A stretch of 64,000 bases of DNA from Niallia taxi (GCF_004005475.1 NZ_RZTZ01000001.1:372001-436000), one strand, 5' to 3'. Positions 1-9,032 are shown, counted from the first letter of the stretch. Numbers and translations: made by a program. Notes: a model not told the origin generated them from the sequence alone.

Positions 1-111
1 GTAGAATAAACATTGGCTTTAAACTGAATCAATAGACTTTTTTACGTTATCTCTTTTCATGAGGTAAACTTATTTACAATACATATTTATACGCTGTAAG
101 GAGCTATTTAA

Positions 112-1248
112 ATGAAATATAAAAAAATAATAATGATGGGTACCATCTTCATGACAATACTTGCTGCATGTGATAAAGATACTGATAATGGCGGCACAGA
201 AGAAGCTGTCCCTACTACTATCATCCAAAACAAAGAAATTTACCGTATTGCAGAGCCAGTTAAAGTTAGTGCTGCTAGAGGTGCGATTGTCAACAATGTT
301 GATAATACGGTTGATATAAAAGAGCTAGAAATGGGTTTAATGGATTTGTCGACAGACTATTTCCCGACAGATAACTATTATCTTCAAGAAGGCCAATATT
401 TGGATTCCGCTACGATCAGCAGCTGGATTGCCAGAAAGTCTAAGGATCAAAAGGACGGTTTAAATCCTACCCTCACAGAGACTGGCGATATTCTTAAGGA
501 TGAGAAAAAAAATCCGAAGATACTATCCCATGTCTTAGAGCAGGACTATGTTAATAGCAAAGGTAAAATCCAAGGTATTTCTTTAGCCGTTTCTTTAAAT
601 GAAATCTATTATATTCGTGCTACAGATGAAAAAGGATTGGTTTATACAGATGAAGTAGCTGTGGACACAACAGATAATGGCAAAAATGAAGTCGAAGAGC
701 AAGGTAAAAGCATTGCTGAAACGATTCTTAAAAGAATTAGAGCAAATAGTGATATACCAGATGTACCGATATATTTGACTTTATATCAAGAGACAAATAA
801 AGGAAATATTGTACCAGGTAAGTTTTTAGCCTCTTCTTATATTGATAAAAACGACAATACAATCGGTAAGTGGAAAGAAATTAAAAGAAACTACATTGCC
901 TTCCCTTCCAGTTCTTTTGAAAGCTTAGACCGTTCTTTATCAAATGTACTTTCCACTCTTGAAGAAGATATTCAAGAACAATTTAAAGAACTTAATATTA
1001 TTATGACAGGTAAGCTGCTTTATAATGAAGAGGAATTATCCAATATTACCCTTAATATTGAAGCACCAAATATTACCTCTTCTGAAACAACAGCATTAAT
1101 TGAATATGTCGGCGGCAAAATTGAGTCACAAATCCTGCCAGACTATTTGCCAATCACTGTCCAGCTTTCAGGGACAAATGAAGCAGCGAAAGCTATTATG
1201 ATTTGGGACCCTTCTGAAAAAGAGATTAAAACAGAAATATATGAATAA
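112..1248 (+). CDS. CamS family lipoprotein (YerH-like)
   Basis: The 378-residue product begins with a lysine-rich, hydrophobic signal peptide ending in the lipobox L17-A-A-C20, so it should be a lipoprotein on the outer face of the membrane. The remaining sequence, with its central K-x-Q-G-I-S-L-A-V-S-L-N-E segment and the C-terminal IWDPSEKEI region, matches my recollection of the CamS/YerH family. Members in enterococci and staphylococci release sex-pheromone peptides from their signal sequence; the role of the mature protein is unknown. The gene normally follows ligA, which would lie to the left of this window. A GGAG ribosome site precedes the ATG. A hairpin terminator follows directly. 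Confidence 0.85.
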   Translation: MKYKKIIMMGTIFMTILAACDKDTDNGGTEEAVPTTIIQNKEIYRIAEPVKVSAARGAIVNNVDNTVDIKELEMGLMDLSTDYFPTDNYYLQEGQYLDSATISSWIARKSKDQKDGLNPTLTETGDILKDEKKNPKILSHVLEQDYVNSKGKIQGISLAVSLNEIYYIRATDEKGLVYTDEVAVDTTDNGKNEVEEQGKSIAETILKRIRANSDIPDVPIYLTLYQETNKGNIVPGKFLASSYIDKNDNTIGKWKEIKRNYIAFPSSSFESLDRSLSNVLSTLEEDIQEQFKELNIIMTGKLLYNEEELSNITLNIEAPNITSSETTALIEYVGGKIESQILPDYLPITVQLSGTNEAAKAIMIWDPSEKEIKTEIYE

Positions 1249-1254
1249 AAAACC

Positions 1255-1285
1255 AACCAGCAAGATACTTCTTGCTGGTTTTCTT
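1255..1285 (+). terminator. Rho-independent terminator of the CamS gene
   Basis: Perfect 10-bp inverted repeat AACCAGCAAG / CTTGCTGGTT with a 6-base loop, followed by a T-rich stretch, starting 7 bases after the stop codon. Confidence 0.9.
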
Positions 1286-1349
1286 TATCTCCTTCTAGGC
1301 ACCTTTATCTTCCACACACATACCTTATAGGTAATAAAGGAACTTTTAT

Positions 1350-1650
1350 ATGCAGTCCTATTATCAAGCACATCCACAAAGCCTGCTGCCACCTGGCCAT
1401 TATAAATATTCCAAGCAATTCCTAAAGCATCATTCAACAGCTGTCCCCCAGCTATACAGTATCAACAGAACCTGTATTTTTTGATCACTTATTAATGATT
1501 ATCGAGAAAAACATCCGTATCGTAACGACTAATGGCACTTTTGACGGAATCCTAAGCGGTGTCGCTATTGATCATATTCAGTTGACAGTTGGAGAAGCAC
1601 ACTATCATATTCGTATTCCTCATATCGTTTACTTTGTCGGCAAGCCTTAA
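1350..1650 (+). pseudogene. DUF2642 (YuzF-like) small protein, apparent +1 frameshift
   Basis: An ATG at 1350 with an AAAGGA ribosome site opens a frame (MQSYYQAHPQSLLPPG...) that stops at 1480-1482. The second half, from about 1450 to the TAA at 1648, is open in another frame. It reads like a DUF2642/YuzF domain: a short beta-rich module with V-T-T-N-G-T-F-D-G and I-R-I-P-H-I-V-Y-F. Removing one C from the run of five at 1445-1449 joins both halves into a single protein of about 99 residues (...STAVPSYTVSTEPVFF...). DUF2642 proteins of Bacillus are small and often spore-associated. It could be a real pseudogene, a sequencing error in the C run, or slippage. Confidence 0.6.
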
Positions 1651-1685
1651 TTTTTTTAGGAAAGCAGCGTTTAAAAATTAAAAAA

Positions 1686-1723
1686 GCACCCAAATTGTTA
1701 CTTTTATCCAACAATTTGGGTGC
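1686..1723 (-). terminator. Terminator of the M3 peptidase gene
   Basis: Inverted repeat GCACCCAAATTGTT / AACAATTTGGGTGC with a 10-base loop. On the minus strand it is followed by TTTTTTAATTTTT, so it serves the gene ending at 1732. Confidence 0.9.
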
Positions 1724-1731
1724 CTACTATA

Positions 1732-3429
1732 TTATAATTTACTGTCATCCACAGAGTTCAGCCAAGCGTCGATTTCACCAATTACCGATTCGACACAGCC
1801 ATCTTCAAATGGAGATAACAGATTTGCCTTTTTAACCAGCTCTGTAAATGGCAGGCTTCCACCTAACTGACAAAGCTGTACATAATCTGCCCAAGCCTCC
1901 TTTTGGTCCTCTCTGGAACGCTTCCAGAACTGGAATGCACAAATTTGAGCAAGGGTGTAGTCAATATAATAGAAAGGAGATGTATAAATATGGGACTGTC
2001 TTTGCCAGAAGCCGCCATTCTCTAAGTAATCATTTCCGTCATAATCTTTATGCGGCATGTATTTTTGTTCAATTTTTCTCCATGCCTGCTTTCTTTCTTG
2101 CGGCGTCGCCTCAGGGTTTTCATAAACCCAATGCTGAAACTCATCAACAGAAACTCCGTATGGAAGGAATAACAAGGACGAGCTTAAATGAGAAAACTTA
2201 TACTTATCGACATCTTCTTCGAAAAACAGCTCCATCCATGGCCATGTGAAGAACTCCATGCTCATAGAATGTATTTCAGCTGCCTCATATGTCGGCCAAT
2301 AATATTCAGGAATATCGAAGTTAGCACCGCTCGAATAAACCTGGAAGGCATGTCCTGCTTCATGTGTAAGTACATCAATATCTCCAGAGGTACCATTAAA
2401 ATTAGAGAAAATAAATGGTGCCTTATAATTTTCAATGAAGGTGCAATAGCCTCCGCCAGCTTTGCCTTTTTTTGCTACAAGATCCATCAGTCCGTCTTCA
2501 TTTAAATAGCTGAAAAACTCTCCTGTTTCTTTCGACAATTCACGGTACATTTTTTGGCCGTTTTCAATAATCCAGTCTGCATCCCCTTTAGGAGTAGCAT
2601 TGCCTGATAAAAAGTTAAATGGCTCATCATAATACTTCAATGCATTTACGCCAATCCGGCTCTTTTGTCTTTCCTTTAGTTTTGTCGCAAGTGGCACAAT
2701 ATGCTCTTTTACCTGGTCTCTGAATTTAGCTACCATCTCTGCATTGTAATCCGTACGATACATGCGGTAATAGGCTAGCTCCACAAAATTGCTGTAGCCT
2801 AATTTCTTTGCGATTTCCGTTCGAACCTTCACCATATCATCATATATGCGGTCAAGCTGTTCTTCATTTTCTGCTAAAAACGCAAATTTTTTCTCATTTG
2901 CTTCTTTCCTGACAGCTCTGTCCTTCGATTCTGCATATGGCTCCATTTGCGCCAATGTTCTTTCCTCACCATCAAAGATAATTTTGGCCGAAGCCATTAA
3001 CTTTGTATATTCAGTGGAAAGCTTATTTTCCTGTTGCAATAATGTGACTACCTCGTCTGAAAACACTTTTAACTGTGCATCTGCCAATGCAAATAATTGC
3101 TTGCCCCATTTCTCTTCAAGAACATCTTTGAATTTAGATTGAACAAGAGCTTCATAGTACCTCGTTTCCAGCCCTTCCATTTCAGGAGAAATCTCGTCAA
3201 TATAGTCTTGTTCTTGTTGATAAAATTCATCAAGGGTATCTACAGAGTGGCGCACATAACAAATATTAAATTGTGTGGAAACATCATTGCGCAGCTTGTT
3301 GATTTTTTCAATTGCAGATACTTGCTCTTCCACAACCTCAGCCGCATTAAATGCTGTTAATAATGCTTCCATTTCTTCTTTTATTTTGTTAACATCAGGT
3401 CTTTCGTATGTAAATTCTGAAAACTTCAT
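1732..3429 (-). CDS. M3 family oligoendopeptidase
   Basis: Cytoplasmic zinc metallopeptidase of 565 residues in the oligoendopeptidase F/thimet group, which cuts short peptides. The zinc site is visible as LTHEAGHAFQ at about residues 353-362 (HExxH), with the third ligand probably in EAAEIHSMSMEFF some 25 residues on. The long helical N-terminal part and the C-terminal FYYIDYTLAQICAFQFW segment are family features. The frame is open to an ATG at 3447, but that codon overlaps the Shine-Dalgarno sequence; GGAGG lies 7 bases before the ATG at 3429, so I start there. It is monocistronic with its own terminator. An inverted repeat lies upstream at 3464-3483. Confidence 0.93.
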   Translation of the reverse strand: MKFSEFTYERPDVNKIKEEMEALLTAFNAAEVVEEQVSAIEKINKLRNDVSTQFNICYVRHSVDTLDEFYQQEQDYIDEISPEMEGLETRYYEALVQSKFKDVLEEKWGKQLFALADAQLKVFSDEVVTLLQQENKLSTEYTKLMASAKIIFDGEERTLAQMEPYAESKDRAVRKEANEKKFAFLAENEEQLDRIYDDMVKVRTEIAKKLGYSNFVELAYYRMYRTDYNAEMVAKFRDQVKEHIVPLATKLKERQKSRIGVNALKYYDEPFNFLSGNATPKGDADWIIENGQKMYRELSKETGEFFSYLNEDGLMDLVAKKGKAGGGYCTFIENYKAPFIFSNFNGTSGDIDVLTHEAGHAFQVYSSGANFDIPEYYWPTYEAAEIHSMSMEFFTWPWMELFFEEDVDKYKFSHLSSSLLFLPYGVSVDEFQHWVYENPEATPQERKQAWRKIEQKYMPHKDYDGNDYLENGGFWQRQSHIYTSPFYYIDYTLAQICAFQFWKRSREDQKEAWADYVQLCQLGGSLPFTELVKKANLLSPFEDGCVESVIGEIDAWLNSVDDSKL

Positions 3430-3463
3430 TTGTTTTCCTCCAATCATTTTCTCTAAAAGGCTC

Positions 3464-3483
3464 CGTATATGCTCGAATATACG
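3464..3483. promoter_or_regulatory. Inverted repeat upstream of the M3 peptidase gene
   Basis: Perfect 7-bp arms CGTATAT / ATATACG separated by GCTCGA, 35 bases upstream of the peptidase start. It could be an operator or a leader hairpin; nothing in the sequence decides. Confidence 0.35.
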
Positions 3484-3594
3484 AAAAAAAGGCTTTATTA
3501 TAGTTATGCCTTCTTTTTCTTATTATACGCCTTGCTGCCATATTCCTGCTTCCGGCTTATATTTTGTCTATATTACGATAATATTTTACAAAAT

Positions 3595-3627
3595 GAAGAA
3601 AGAGGGGCAATTCACCCCTCTTTCTTC
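3595..3627 (-). terminator. Terminator of the MarR-family gene
   Basis: Inverted repeat GAAGAAAGAGGGG / CCCCTCTTTCTTC with a 7-base loop, just after the stop codon of the minus-strand gene ending at 3634. Confidence 0.75.
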
Positions 3628-3633
3628 ACTAGA

Positions 3634-4080
3634 TCACAATTGTTTTCCGCTGGCAGAAAGCCCTAACCTTTTAACAAGCTGGATAACCGTATCCTTTTCC
3701 TCAGCAGAAAGCTCTGTCATTAACTCATGAATTCTCTGCTCATGGCTTGGAAAAATGGTTTCGATCATTTCTTTGCCGCTGTCTGTAATAGAAGCGAATG
3801 TTACCCTTCTATCTGTTGGACAAGCGACTCTTTTCAAATAACCTTTTTCCTCTAATTTATCCACAACATAGGTAATGCTTCCACTTGCCAGCAAAATTTT
3901 CCCGCCTATTTGCTGTAAAGGCTGATCACCTTTATGGTATAGCAGTTCTAAAACAGCAAACTCAGTTGGATTTAGTCCATATGTGTGAATTAGTTTATTG
4001 ACATTTTCATTAATTGCACGATATGCTCTTGACAGCACGATAAATAATTTTAATGATTGATTTGTTTCTTCATTACCCAT
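3634..4080 (-). CDS. mhqR: MarR family regulator, MhqR-like
   Basis: Winged-helix dimeric repressor of 148 residues. The recognition helix region ILLASGSITYVVDKLEEKGY and the wing CPTDRRVTFASIT are MarR hallmarks; the whole stretch resembles MhqR (YkvE), which senses quinones and related electrophiles in B. subtilis. Synteny supports this: kinD lies divergently next to it, as in B. subtilis. The frame is open to a TTG at 4086, but AGGAAG is 7 bases from the ATG at 4080, so I start there. A perfect sigma-A promoter and an MhqR-type palindrome overlapping the expected start site suggest autoregulation. No quinone-detoxification target gene is adjacent. Paralogues such as YusO are an alternative. 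Confidence 0.8.
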   Translation of the reverse strand: MGNEETNQSLKLFIVLSRAYRAINENVNKLIHTYGLNPTEFAVLELLYHKGDQPLQQIGGKILLASGSITYVVDKLEEKGYLKRVACPTDRRVTFASITDSGKEMIETIFPSHEQRIHELMTELSAEEKDTVIQLVKRLGLSASGKQL

Positions 4081-4103
4081 AGCCAATCTTCCTTTTTAAA
4101 AAA

Positions 4104-4121
4104 TATCTCGAATTCAAATTA
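4104..4121. promoter_or_regulatory. Candidate MhqR operator
   Basis: TATCTCGAATTCAAATTA lies immediately downstream of the -10 box and covers the likely transcription start. The left half fits the TATCTCGAATTCGAGATA-type palindrome I recall for MhqR operators; the right half is degenerate. Confidence 0.5.
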
Positions 4122-4150
4122 ATTATACTTTTTTTCCTCTAATTTGTCAA
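4122..4150 (-). promoter_or_regulatory. Sigma-A promoter of mhqR
   Basis: On the minus strand TTGACA (4145-4150), a 17-base spacer and TATAAT (4122-4127): both hexamers match the consensus exactly. Confidence 0.88.
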
Positions 4151-4319
4151 TTTATCCTCTTAAGCATACATTTTTCTTGATAATGACGCAATATGATTCT
4201 AATCAAGACATTCTCTAATACTCGAAAATACAACTATCAGCTTACTTCTCTTGTAATTTATGGTATATTATAAGTTTAAGATATAGACTTTATTTGCATG
4301 ACAAACTGTTGGAGTAGAA

Positions 4320-5819
4320 ATGATGATGAGCCTAAAAAAAATATTATTATATATAACTGTTGCCATTCTCCCGTTTCTTCTGGCTGCAGGAATATTGATA
4401 AACAATAAACAAAAAGAAGAAATTGGGTTGCATGACAAAAATGCATTCCGAATTGCTTCCACCCATCAGAGGCAGTGGGATACATATATAAATAAAACCA
4501 TAAATGCACTGGATACAGTCAGTATCCTCCTTGAATCTTCTTCAGGAATAAATGAAAAAGACAAGACAGAGCTGTTTTTAAAGAAACTTCTTCTGCAAGA
4601 ACAAATGTACGGAGGAATCTATATTCTTGATTCGGCCGGAAATAGAATTGCCGGAACCGACAGGAAGATTGAAGAAATGGCAATTACCCAGGAAGAGTAT
4701 GTAAAGACATCCATTTATACAAAAGATACGACGGTTTCCAATAAAACAGAATATCTCGTAAATGGGCAAAAGGTGATTGGAATTGCTAAACCAGTCTTAG
4801 ACGATGATAAGCATATAGAAAATATGATCATTGCCTTTTTAAGAGTGGATTATTTAACTAATATCATGGAAATGCTTACGCCTAAAGACAATATTTCTAT
4901 AATAAATGAAGATGCGGAACTAATACTTAATATTAATGAGCCTATTAAACAAAATAGCACCACAATCGAATTACCGATGGATAGTTTACCATGGAAAATC
5001 GTTGTCGAGCAAAAGGATATCAACATTCAAAAAATCTTATACAAAAACGCGCTTTTACTCTTCATTTTCCTAGTCTGCTTCCATTTGCTCTACTTTGTTA
5101 TCATTCTTTATATGCACAAGAAGCAGGCAGAACAAGAAAATAAAGAGAACGAATTGCAAAAGCTTGAATTAGTCGGCAATATGGCAGCCAGCTCCGCACA
5201 CGAAATTAGACACCCTCTCACCGGGATAAAAGGGCTCGTACAGCTGTTAGGAGAAAAGCACACAGAGAAGGAAGACCAGTTTTATTTCTCTATTATTCAA
5301 AAAGAAATCGCTAGAATTAATGAGATTGTCAGCCAGTTTCTCATCCTAGGAAAACCAACAGAACAAAAAAAACAGCCAATAGACATAAAAACAATTGTTA
5401 CAGAGTTAAAGCCTTTGATTGTATCAGAAGCGAACTTATTCAATGTGGAATGTCATTTCGAAATCGCAAAGAAAAAATTACTTGTTTATTGTAATGCAGA
5501 TCAAATGAAGCAGGTTATTCTTAATATTACCAAAAACGCATTAGAAGCCATGGAAAACGGAGGCACACTTACGATCAAATTAAAGGAATTGAATAATCGT
5601 GTCAGCATTACTGTTTATGACACAGGAATAGGCATTCCTGAAAAAGAACTAAAAAAGCTGTTTGAACCTTTTTACACATCAAAAAACTCTGGAACAGGAC
5701 TTGGACTTGTCGTTTGCAGACGGATTATCCAATCATTTGATGGGGAAATTTACCTTTCCAGCGTGGAAAATAAAGGGACTAAAGTAGATATTATTTTGCC
5801 GATAAGCGCAAATCTCTAA
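4320..5819 (+). CDS. kinD: Membrane sensor histidine kinase, KinD-like
   Basis: A 499-residue kinase with a transmembrane segment near residues 8-26, an extracellular sensor of about 210 residues, a second transmembrane segment near 240-262, a HisKA domain with the phospho-acceptor in SSAHEIRHPLTG (about residue 294) and a HATPase_c domain (NITKNALEAME, DTGIGIPEKEL, SGTGLGLVVC). Size, topology and position beside mhqR match B. subtilis KinD, which feeds the Spo0A phosphorelay. GGAG at 4311 serves one of three consecutive in-frame ATGs (4320, 4323, 4326), so the exact start is open. No response regulator is adjacent, which fits a phosphorelay kinase. A hairpin terminator follows. Confidence 0.85.
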   Translation: MMMSLKKILLYITVAILPFLLAAGILINNKQKEEIGLHDKNAFRIASTHQRQWDTYINKTINALDTVSILLESSSGINEKDKTELFLKKLLLQEQMYGGIYILDSAGNRIAGTDRKIEEMAITQEEYVKTSIYTKDTTVSNKTEYLVNGQKVIGIAKPVLDDDKHIENMIIAFLRVDYLTNIMEMLTPKDNISIINEDAELILNINEPIKQNSTTIELPMDSLPWKIVVEQKDINIQKILYKNALLLFIFLVCFHLLYFVIILYMHKKQAEQENKENELQKLELVGNMAASSAHEIRHPLTGIKGLVQLLGEKHTEKEDQFYFSIIQKEIARINEIVSQFLILGKPTEQKKQPIDIKTIVTELKPLIVSEANLFNVECHFEIAKKKLLVYCNADQMKQVILNITKNALEAMENGGTLTIKLKELNNRVSITVYDTGIGIPEKELKKLFEPFYTSKNSGTGLGLVVCRRIIQSFDGEIYLSSVENKGTKVDIILPISANL

Positions 5820-5831
5820 ATAGACTGAGTA

Positions 5832-5858
5832 AAGTCCTTATGTAATAAGGGCTTTTTA
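5832..5858 (+). terminator. Terminator of kinD
   Basis: AAGTCCTTA / TAAGGGCTT stem (one GU pair) with a 5-base loop followed by TTT, 13 bases past the stop. Confidence 0.75.
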
Positions 5859-6194
5859 CCAGTCTGTATCTGTATTTTAAAATTAGTAGAAGGGATATAG
5901 TGATAGATGCATTATATTAAGCGTTAAAACTTCCATAACCCTTCAGCATTTTATTGAAGGTGTTTTTGTCATCATCCTTCATGCTGTTTTTCTAGTAATA
6001 GAAATCTTTCCTTATGTACACAAAGCTTTGTTATTTTTTCCAAATAAACGAATAACAAATAACAAGTCTAAACTATATATGGAATGAATAACATAATGTC
6101 CCAAGGAGACGTGAAGAAAGGATACTGACTACAGCCAAATATTTATCCCTTTTCTTTATTCCTAACGAAGGATACCAATCATCAAAAGAATGTC
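5859..6194. other. Intergenic region between kinD and spo0E
   Basis: No gene seen. It holds one more weak hairpin, CCTTCA / TGAAGG at about 5940-5960 followed by TGTTTTTGTC, possibly a back-up terminator. The rest is AT-rich. Confidence 0.4.
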
Positions 6195-6455
6195 TTACAG
6201 TATCTTAGAAATACTTTGTGGTTTATATACAAGGTGCTTTGGCCAAACGATCATTGATTTAAATGACTTTTTCACAATATTCATTTTTGTCTTTTGCAGC
6301 CGAAGATGAAGCTGATACAGAAAAATAAGTTCATCCAGTTCCTGACTGTATCTCACTGTTTCCTCACTTGTATATCCTGTACGCAATGCTTCCTCTATCA
6401 TCACCTCTCTTTTTCTTTGAATAGCAAGCAGTAATTCTTGTTTCCTCGATTGCAC
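6195..6455 (-). CDS. spo0E: Spo0E-family aspartyl-phosphate phosphatase
   Basis: An 86-residue, two-helix protein with the family signature S37-Q-E-L-D41 followed by LIFLYQ. Spo0E proteins dephosphorylate Spo0A-P and so restrain sporulation. The N-terminal helix (KQELLLAIQRKREVMIEEAL) and the loop before the signature are typical; a basic tail of about 35 residues extends past the usual domain, as in B. subtilis Spo0E. The start is GTG at 6455, 7 bases after a perfect AGGAGG. It sits between kinD and mtnE, as spo0E sits in the same neighbourhood of B. subtilis. Family membership is secure; which paralogue it is rests on synteny. Confidence 0.85.
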   Translation of the reverse strand: MQSRKQELLLAIQRKREVMIEEALRTGYTSEETVRYSQELDELIFLYQLHLRLQKTKMNIVKKSFKSMIVWPKHLVYKPQSISKIL

Positions 6456-6784
6456 TTTCTTTCCTCCTAATCAGTTTTATATTAATTTTTTGTAAAGACA
6501 AATTTTCGTTTACTTGATGAATTATTACAAGAAAATAAATAAAAGTAAATAGAATCGCAATATTAGACATTTTTTTCTTTAAAATAGGCATTTCGTTCTA
6601 TAATAATCAAATAATAACCTGATTTTCGACAAATAAAGCTTCAGAAACCTCCACAAACCTCCACAAACGTGAAGCGCTTACATAATATTTTTAAAAAATA
6701 TTATCCTATTCCCTCGACTTTCCAGATTTTTAACATACAAAATTTTACATTACTCTCCCCTTCTTTTCGACTTTATCTCACAGT
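6456..6784. other. Intergenic region upstream of spo0E
   Basis: No convincing gene. It contains the spo0E promoter region, two tandem copies of CCTCCACAAA (6648-6667), a cre-like site GTGAAGCGCTTACA (6669-6682, two mismatches in the 5' arm) and an AT palindrome at 6682-6704 with 11-bp arms. None is assigned with confidence. Confidence 0.4.
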
Positions 6785-6822
6785 AAAAAACAATAACCCG
6801 CCTCATTCCAGCAGACGGGTTT
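6785..6822 (-). terminator. Terminator of mtnE
   Basis: AACCCG / CGGGTT stem read on the minus strand, followed by ATTGTTTTTT, just after the mtnE stop at 6830. Confidence 0.7.
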
Positions 6823-6829
6823 CTTTAAA

Positions 6830-8002
6830 CTATTTAATTGTAAGCTTACTCAGCCGTTCTACCGCTTCTAGCAGTCTTTCTTCAGATGTAAGCAAGCCTG
6901 CTCGAACGTACCCCTCCCCATATTCTCCAAACCCTATGCCAGGTGCGACAGCAATATGTGCCTTATCTAGTAAGTAGTCTGCAAACTCCTCTGAAGTGAA
7001 CCCATTAGGAACCTTTAGCCATGCAAAAAAAGACCCGCTTGGAGCATCCACTTTCCAGCCGATGTTCTTAAGACCCTCAATAAATACATTCCTTCTGCTT
7101 TCATACATGCTTGTTAGTCTTTCCACTTCTTCAAATGAACTAGACAATGCTGTTATGGCTGCTTCTTGAATCGCACCAAAAAGACTGACATAAAGATGAT
7201 CCTGATAAAGGTTTAAAGCAGAGATAACACTTTTATTTCCCACTGCAAAACCTACTCTCCAGCCAGCCATATTGAAGGTTTTTGATAAGGTATATATCTC
7301 AATGCCCGCATCTTTTGCCCCAGGTGTTTGCAGGAAGCTGATTGGCTTTTTCCCATCAAATCCGATTGCCCCATATGCAAAATCATGAACAACGCATATA
7401 TCATGCTGGAGGCTAAGCGCAACTGTTTCAGCAAAAAATTCCTCTGTTGCAGTTGCTCCAGTCGGATTATTAGGGTAATTTAAAAACATTAATTTTGCCT
7501 TCTCAAGCACTGAATCTGAGATCTTGTTATAGTCCGGTAAAAAGTGATTTTTTTCCTCCAATGGCATCATGACCATTTCCCCTTGTGCAAGTGCAACACC
7601 TGACAAATAATCAGGATAGCCTGGATCTGGTACAAGCACCGTATCGTAAGGATTGAGTAGACATTGAGGTATTTCGACAAGGCCAGCCTTACCGCCAAAC
7701 AGTACAGCAACCTCCGTCTCTGGGTCCAAGTCCACTCCATATTCTTTTTTATAAAATTTTGCTACCGCCTGTTTTAAAGAAGGGTAGCCTCTAAAAGGAG
7801 AATATTTGTGGTTAATCAGGTTTTCTGCAGCCCTTTGTAGACTTCTGACAATAAATTCAGGAGTTGGCTGATCTGGATTTCCTTGACCTAAATTAATAAC
7901 ATCATAGCCCTCTTTCACATATGTAGAAACTTTCCCGACAAGGGAAGCAAAAAATTGAACTGGCAGCCTATCCAGCAATGCCGATTGACGGAACTCCTTC
8001 AT
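6830..8002 (-). CDS. mtnE: Methionine-salvage aminotransferase MtnE-like
   Basis: Fold-type I PLP aminotransferase of 390 residues. Visible features are NLGQGNPDQPTPE near the N-terminus, LNYPNNPTGA in the middle, HDFAYGAIGFD and the PLP-lysine motif SKTFNMAGWRVGFAVGN (lysine near 240). In B. subtilis MtnE (YkrV) converts 2-keto-4-methylthiobutyrate to methionine in the last salvage step. The divergent neighbour is mtnU, as expected. The frame is open to 8107, but the ATG at 8002, preceded by GGGAG, gives the family length. No S-box lies upstream, and mtnK, mtnA and mtnWXBD are not here, so the gene is detached from the rest of its pathway. Confidence 0.88.
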   Translation of the reverse strand: MKEFRQSALLDRLPVQFFASLVGKVSTYVKEGYDVINLGQGNPDQPTPEFIVRSLQRAAENLINHKYSPFRGYPSLKQAVAKFYKKEYGVDLDPETEVAVLFGGKAGLVEIPQCLLNPYDTVLVPDPGYPDYLSGVALAQGEMVMMPLEEKNHFLPDYNKISDSVLEKAKLMFLNYPNNPTGATATEEFFAETVALSLQHDICVVHDFAYGAIGFDGKKPISFLQTPGAKDAGIEIYTLSKTFNMAGWRVGFAVGNKSVISALNLYQDHLYVSLFGAIQEAAITALSSSFEEVERLTSMYESRRNVFIEGLKNIGWKVDAPSGSFFAWLKVPNGFTSEEFADYLLDKAHIAVAPGIGFGEYGEGYVRAGLLTSEERLLEAVERLSKLTIK

Positions 8003-8180
8003 CCTTCTCCCTACTTTCCATAGAATCAATCTCTCCTGTTTATTTTTTAGCACATTGCCCACTAGAAAATATACAATTTTCAAACAACTTGTGTTATAAC
8101 TGAACAAAGAAGCCAGTCTTTTCGCAAATATTGATTATTATTATAAGGGATATAAATGAGGATGAATAGAGGGTGATTCG

Positions 8181-8966
8181 TTGAGTTGGAATGTTAGTAT
8201 TATTCAAATGGATATTGTATTTGGCGATCCGGAACAAAATTTCCTTGCTGCTGAAAACTGGATAAAAGCGGCATGTGAAGGAAAGGAGACGGATATTGTC
8301 ATATTGCCAGAATTATGGACAACAGGCTATGATTTAACCCGCCTTAGTGAAATTGGAGACAGTCATGCGCAAAAGGCAATCAGCTTTTTCCAGAAGCTCG
8401 CCAAGACCTATCAGGTTCATATAATAGGTGGCTCTGTCGCTAACAAAAAGGACGATGGCATATACAATACACTCCTTGTCATTAATAAAGAAGGTCAGCT
8501 TGTTCATACATATGATAAACTGCATTTGTTTCAGCTGATGGATGAGCATCTTTATTTAAAAAGTGGAAGCACAACTGGGCTATTTACATTGGATGATGAA
8601 ATCCTTGCAGGGATGATCTGCTATGACATTCGGTTTCCTGAATGGGTTCGCACCCATACTTCAAAGGGTGCAAAGGTATTGTTTGTTTCAGCAGAATGGC
8701 CACTCGCCCGTCTTGTCCACTGGAAAGCACTATTGATTGCAAGGGCAATTGAAAATCAATGCTATATAGTTGCCTGCAACAGAAGCGGCTCAGATCCTAA
8801 AAATGAGTTTGCAGGACACAGCCTAATAATAGACCCATGGGGAGAGGTCATCGGTGAAGCAGGCGAAAAACAGGAAATCCTGACAAGGACAATTGATCTA
8901 GCAAAAGTAACTGAGGTGCGGGAAATGATTCCGATTTTTACTGACAGAAAACCAGAATTTTATTAA
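8181..8966 (+). CDS. mtnU: Carbon-nitrogen hydrolase MtnU-like
   Basis: Nitrilase-superfamily amidase of 261 residues with the full catalytic set: Glu44 in ILPELW, Lys113 in YDKLHLF and Cys147 in GMICYDIRFPE. The closest role is MtnU (YkrU), a probable 2-oxoglutaramate omega-amidase. It would deaminate the keto-acid by-product formed when MtnE uses glutamine as amino donor, which explains why the two genes stay paired. The start is TTG at 8181 after GGGTGA; the upstream ATG at 8156 runs into a stop. A branched hairpin terminator follows. Confidence 0.88.
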   Translation: MSWNVSIIQMDIVFGDPEQNFLAAENWIKAACEGKETDIVILPELWTTGYDLTRLSEIGDSHAQKAISFFQKLAKTYQVHIIGGSVANKKDDGIYNTLLVINKEGQLVHTYDKLHLFQLMDEHLYLKSGSTTGLFTLDDEILAGMICYDIRFPEWVRTHTSKGAKVLFVSAEWPLARLVHWKALLIARAIENQCYIVACNRSGSDPKNEFAGHSLIIDPWGEVIGEAGEKQEILTRTIDLAKVTEVREMIPIFTDRKPEFY

Positions 8967-8970
8967 TAAA

Positions 8971-9032
8971 AAAGACCTAGACAATAAGGAGGAATTCTAA
9001 GTAATTCCCCATAATTGCGCAGGTCTTTTTTT
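8971..9032 (+). terminator. Branched terminator of mtnU
   Basis: Outer stem AAAGACCT / AGGTCTTT enclosing a second hairpin GGAATT / AATTCC, then a T run. Confidence 0.75.

Noticed and set aside
6364-6591. 75-residue minus-strand gene overlapping spo0E
   Set aside because: Overlaps a secure Spo0E gene in another frame and has no ribosome site.
6669-6682. cre (CcpA) site
   Set aside because: Two mismatches in the conserved TG of the 5' arm and no nearby carbon gene in a sensible position.
8003-8180. S-box (SAM riboswitch) upstream of mtnE
   Set aside because: None of the conserved S-box blocks is present on either strand, and the gap is too short.
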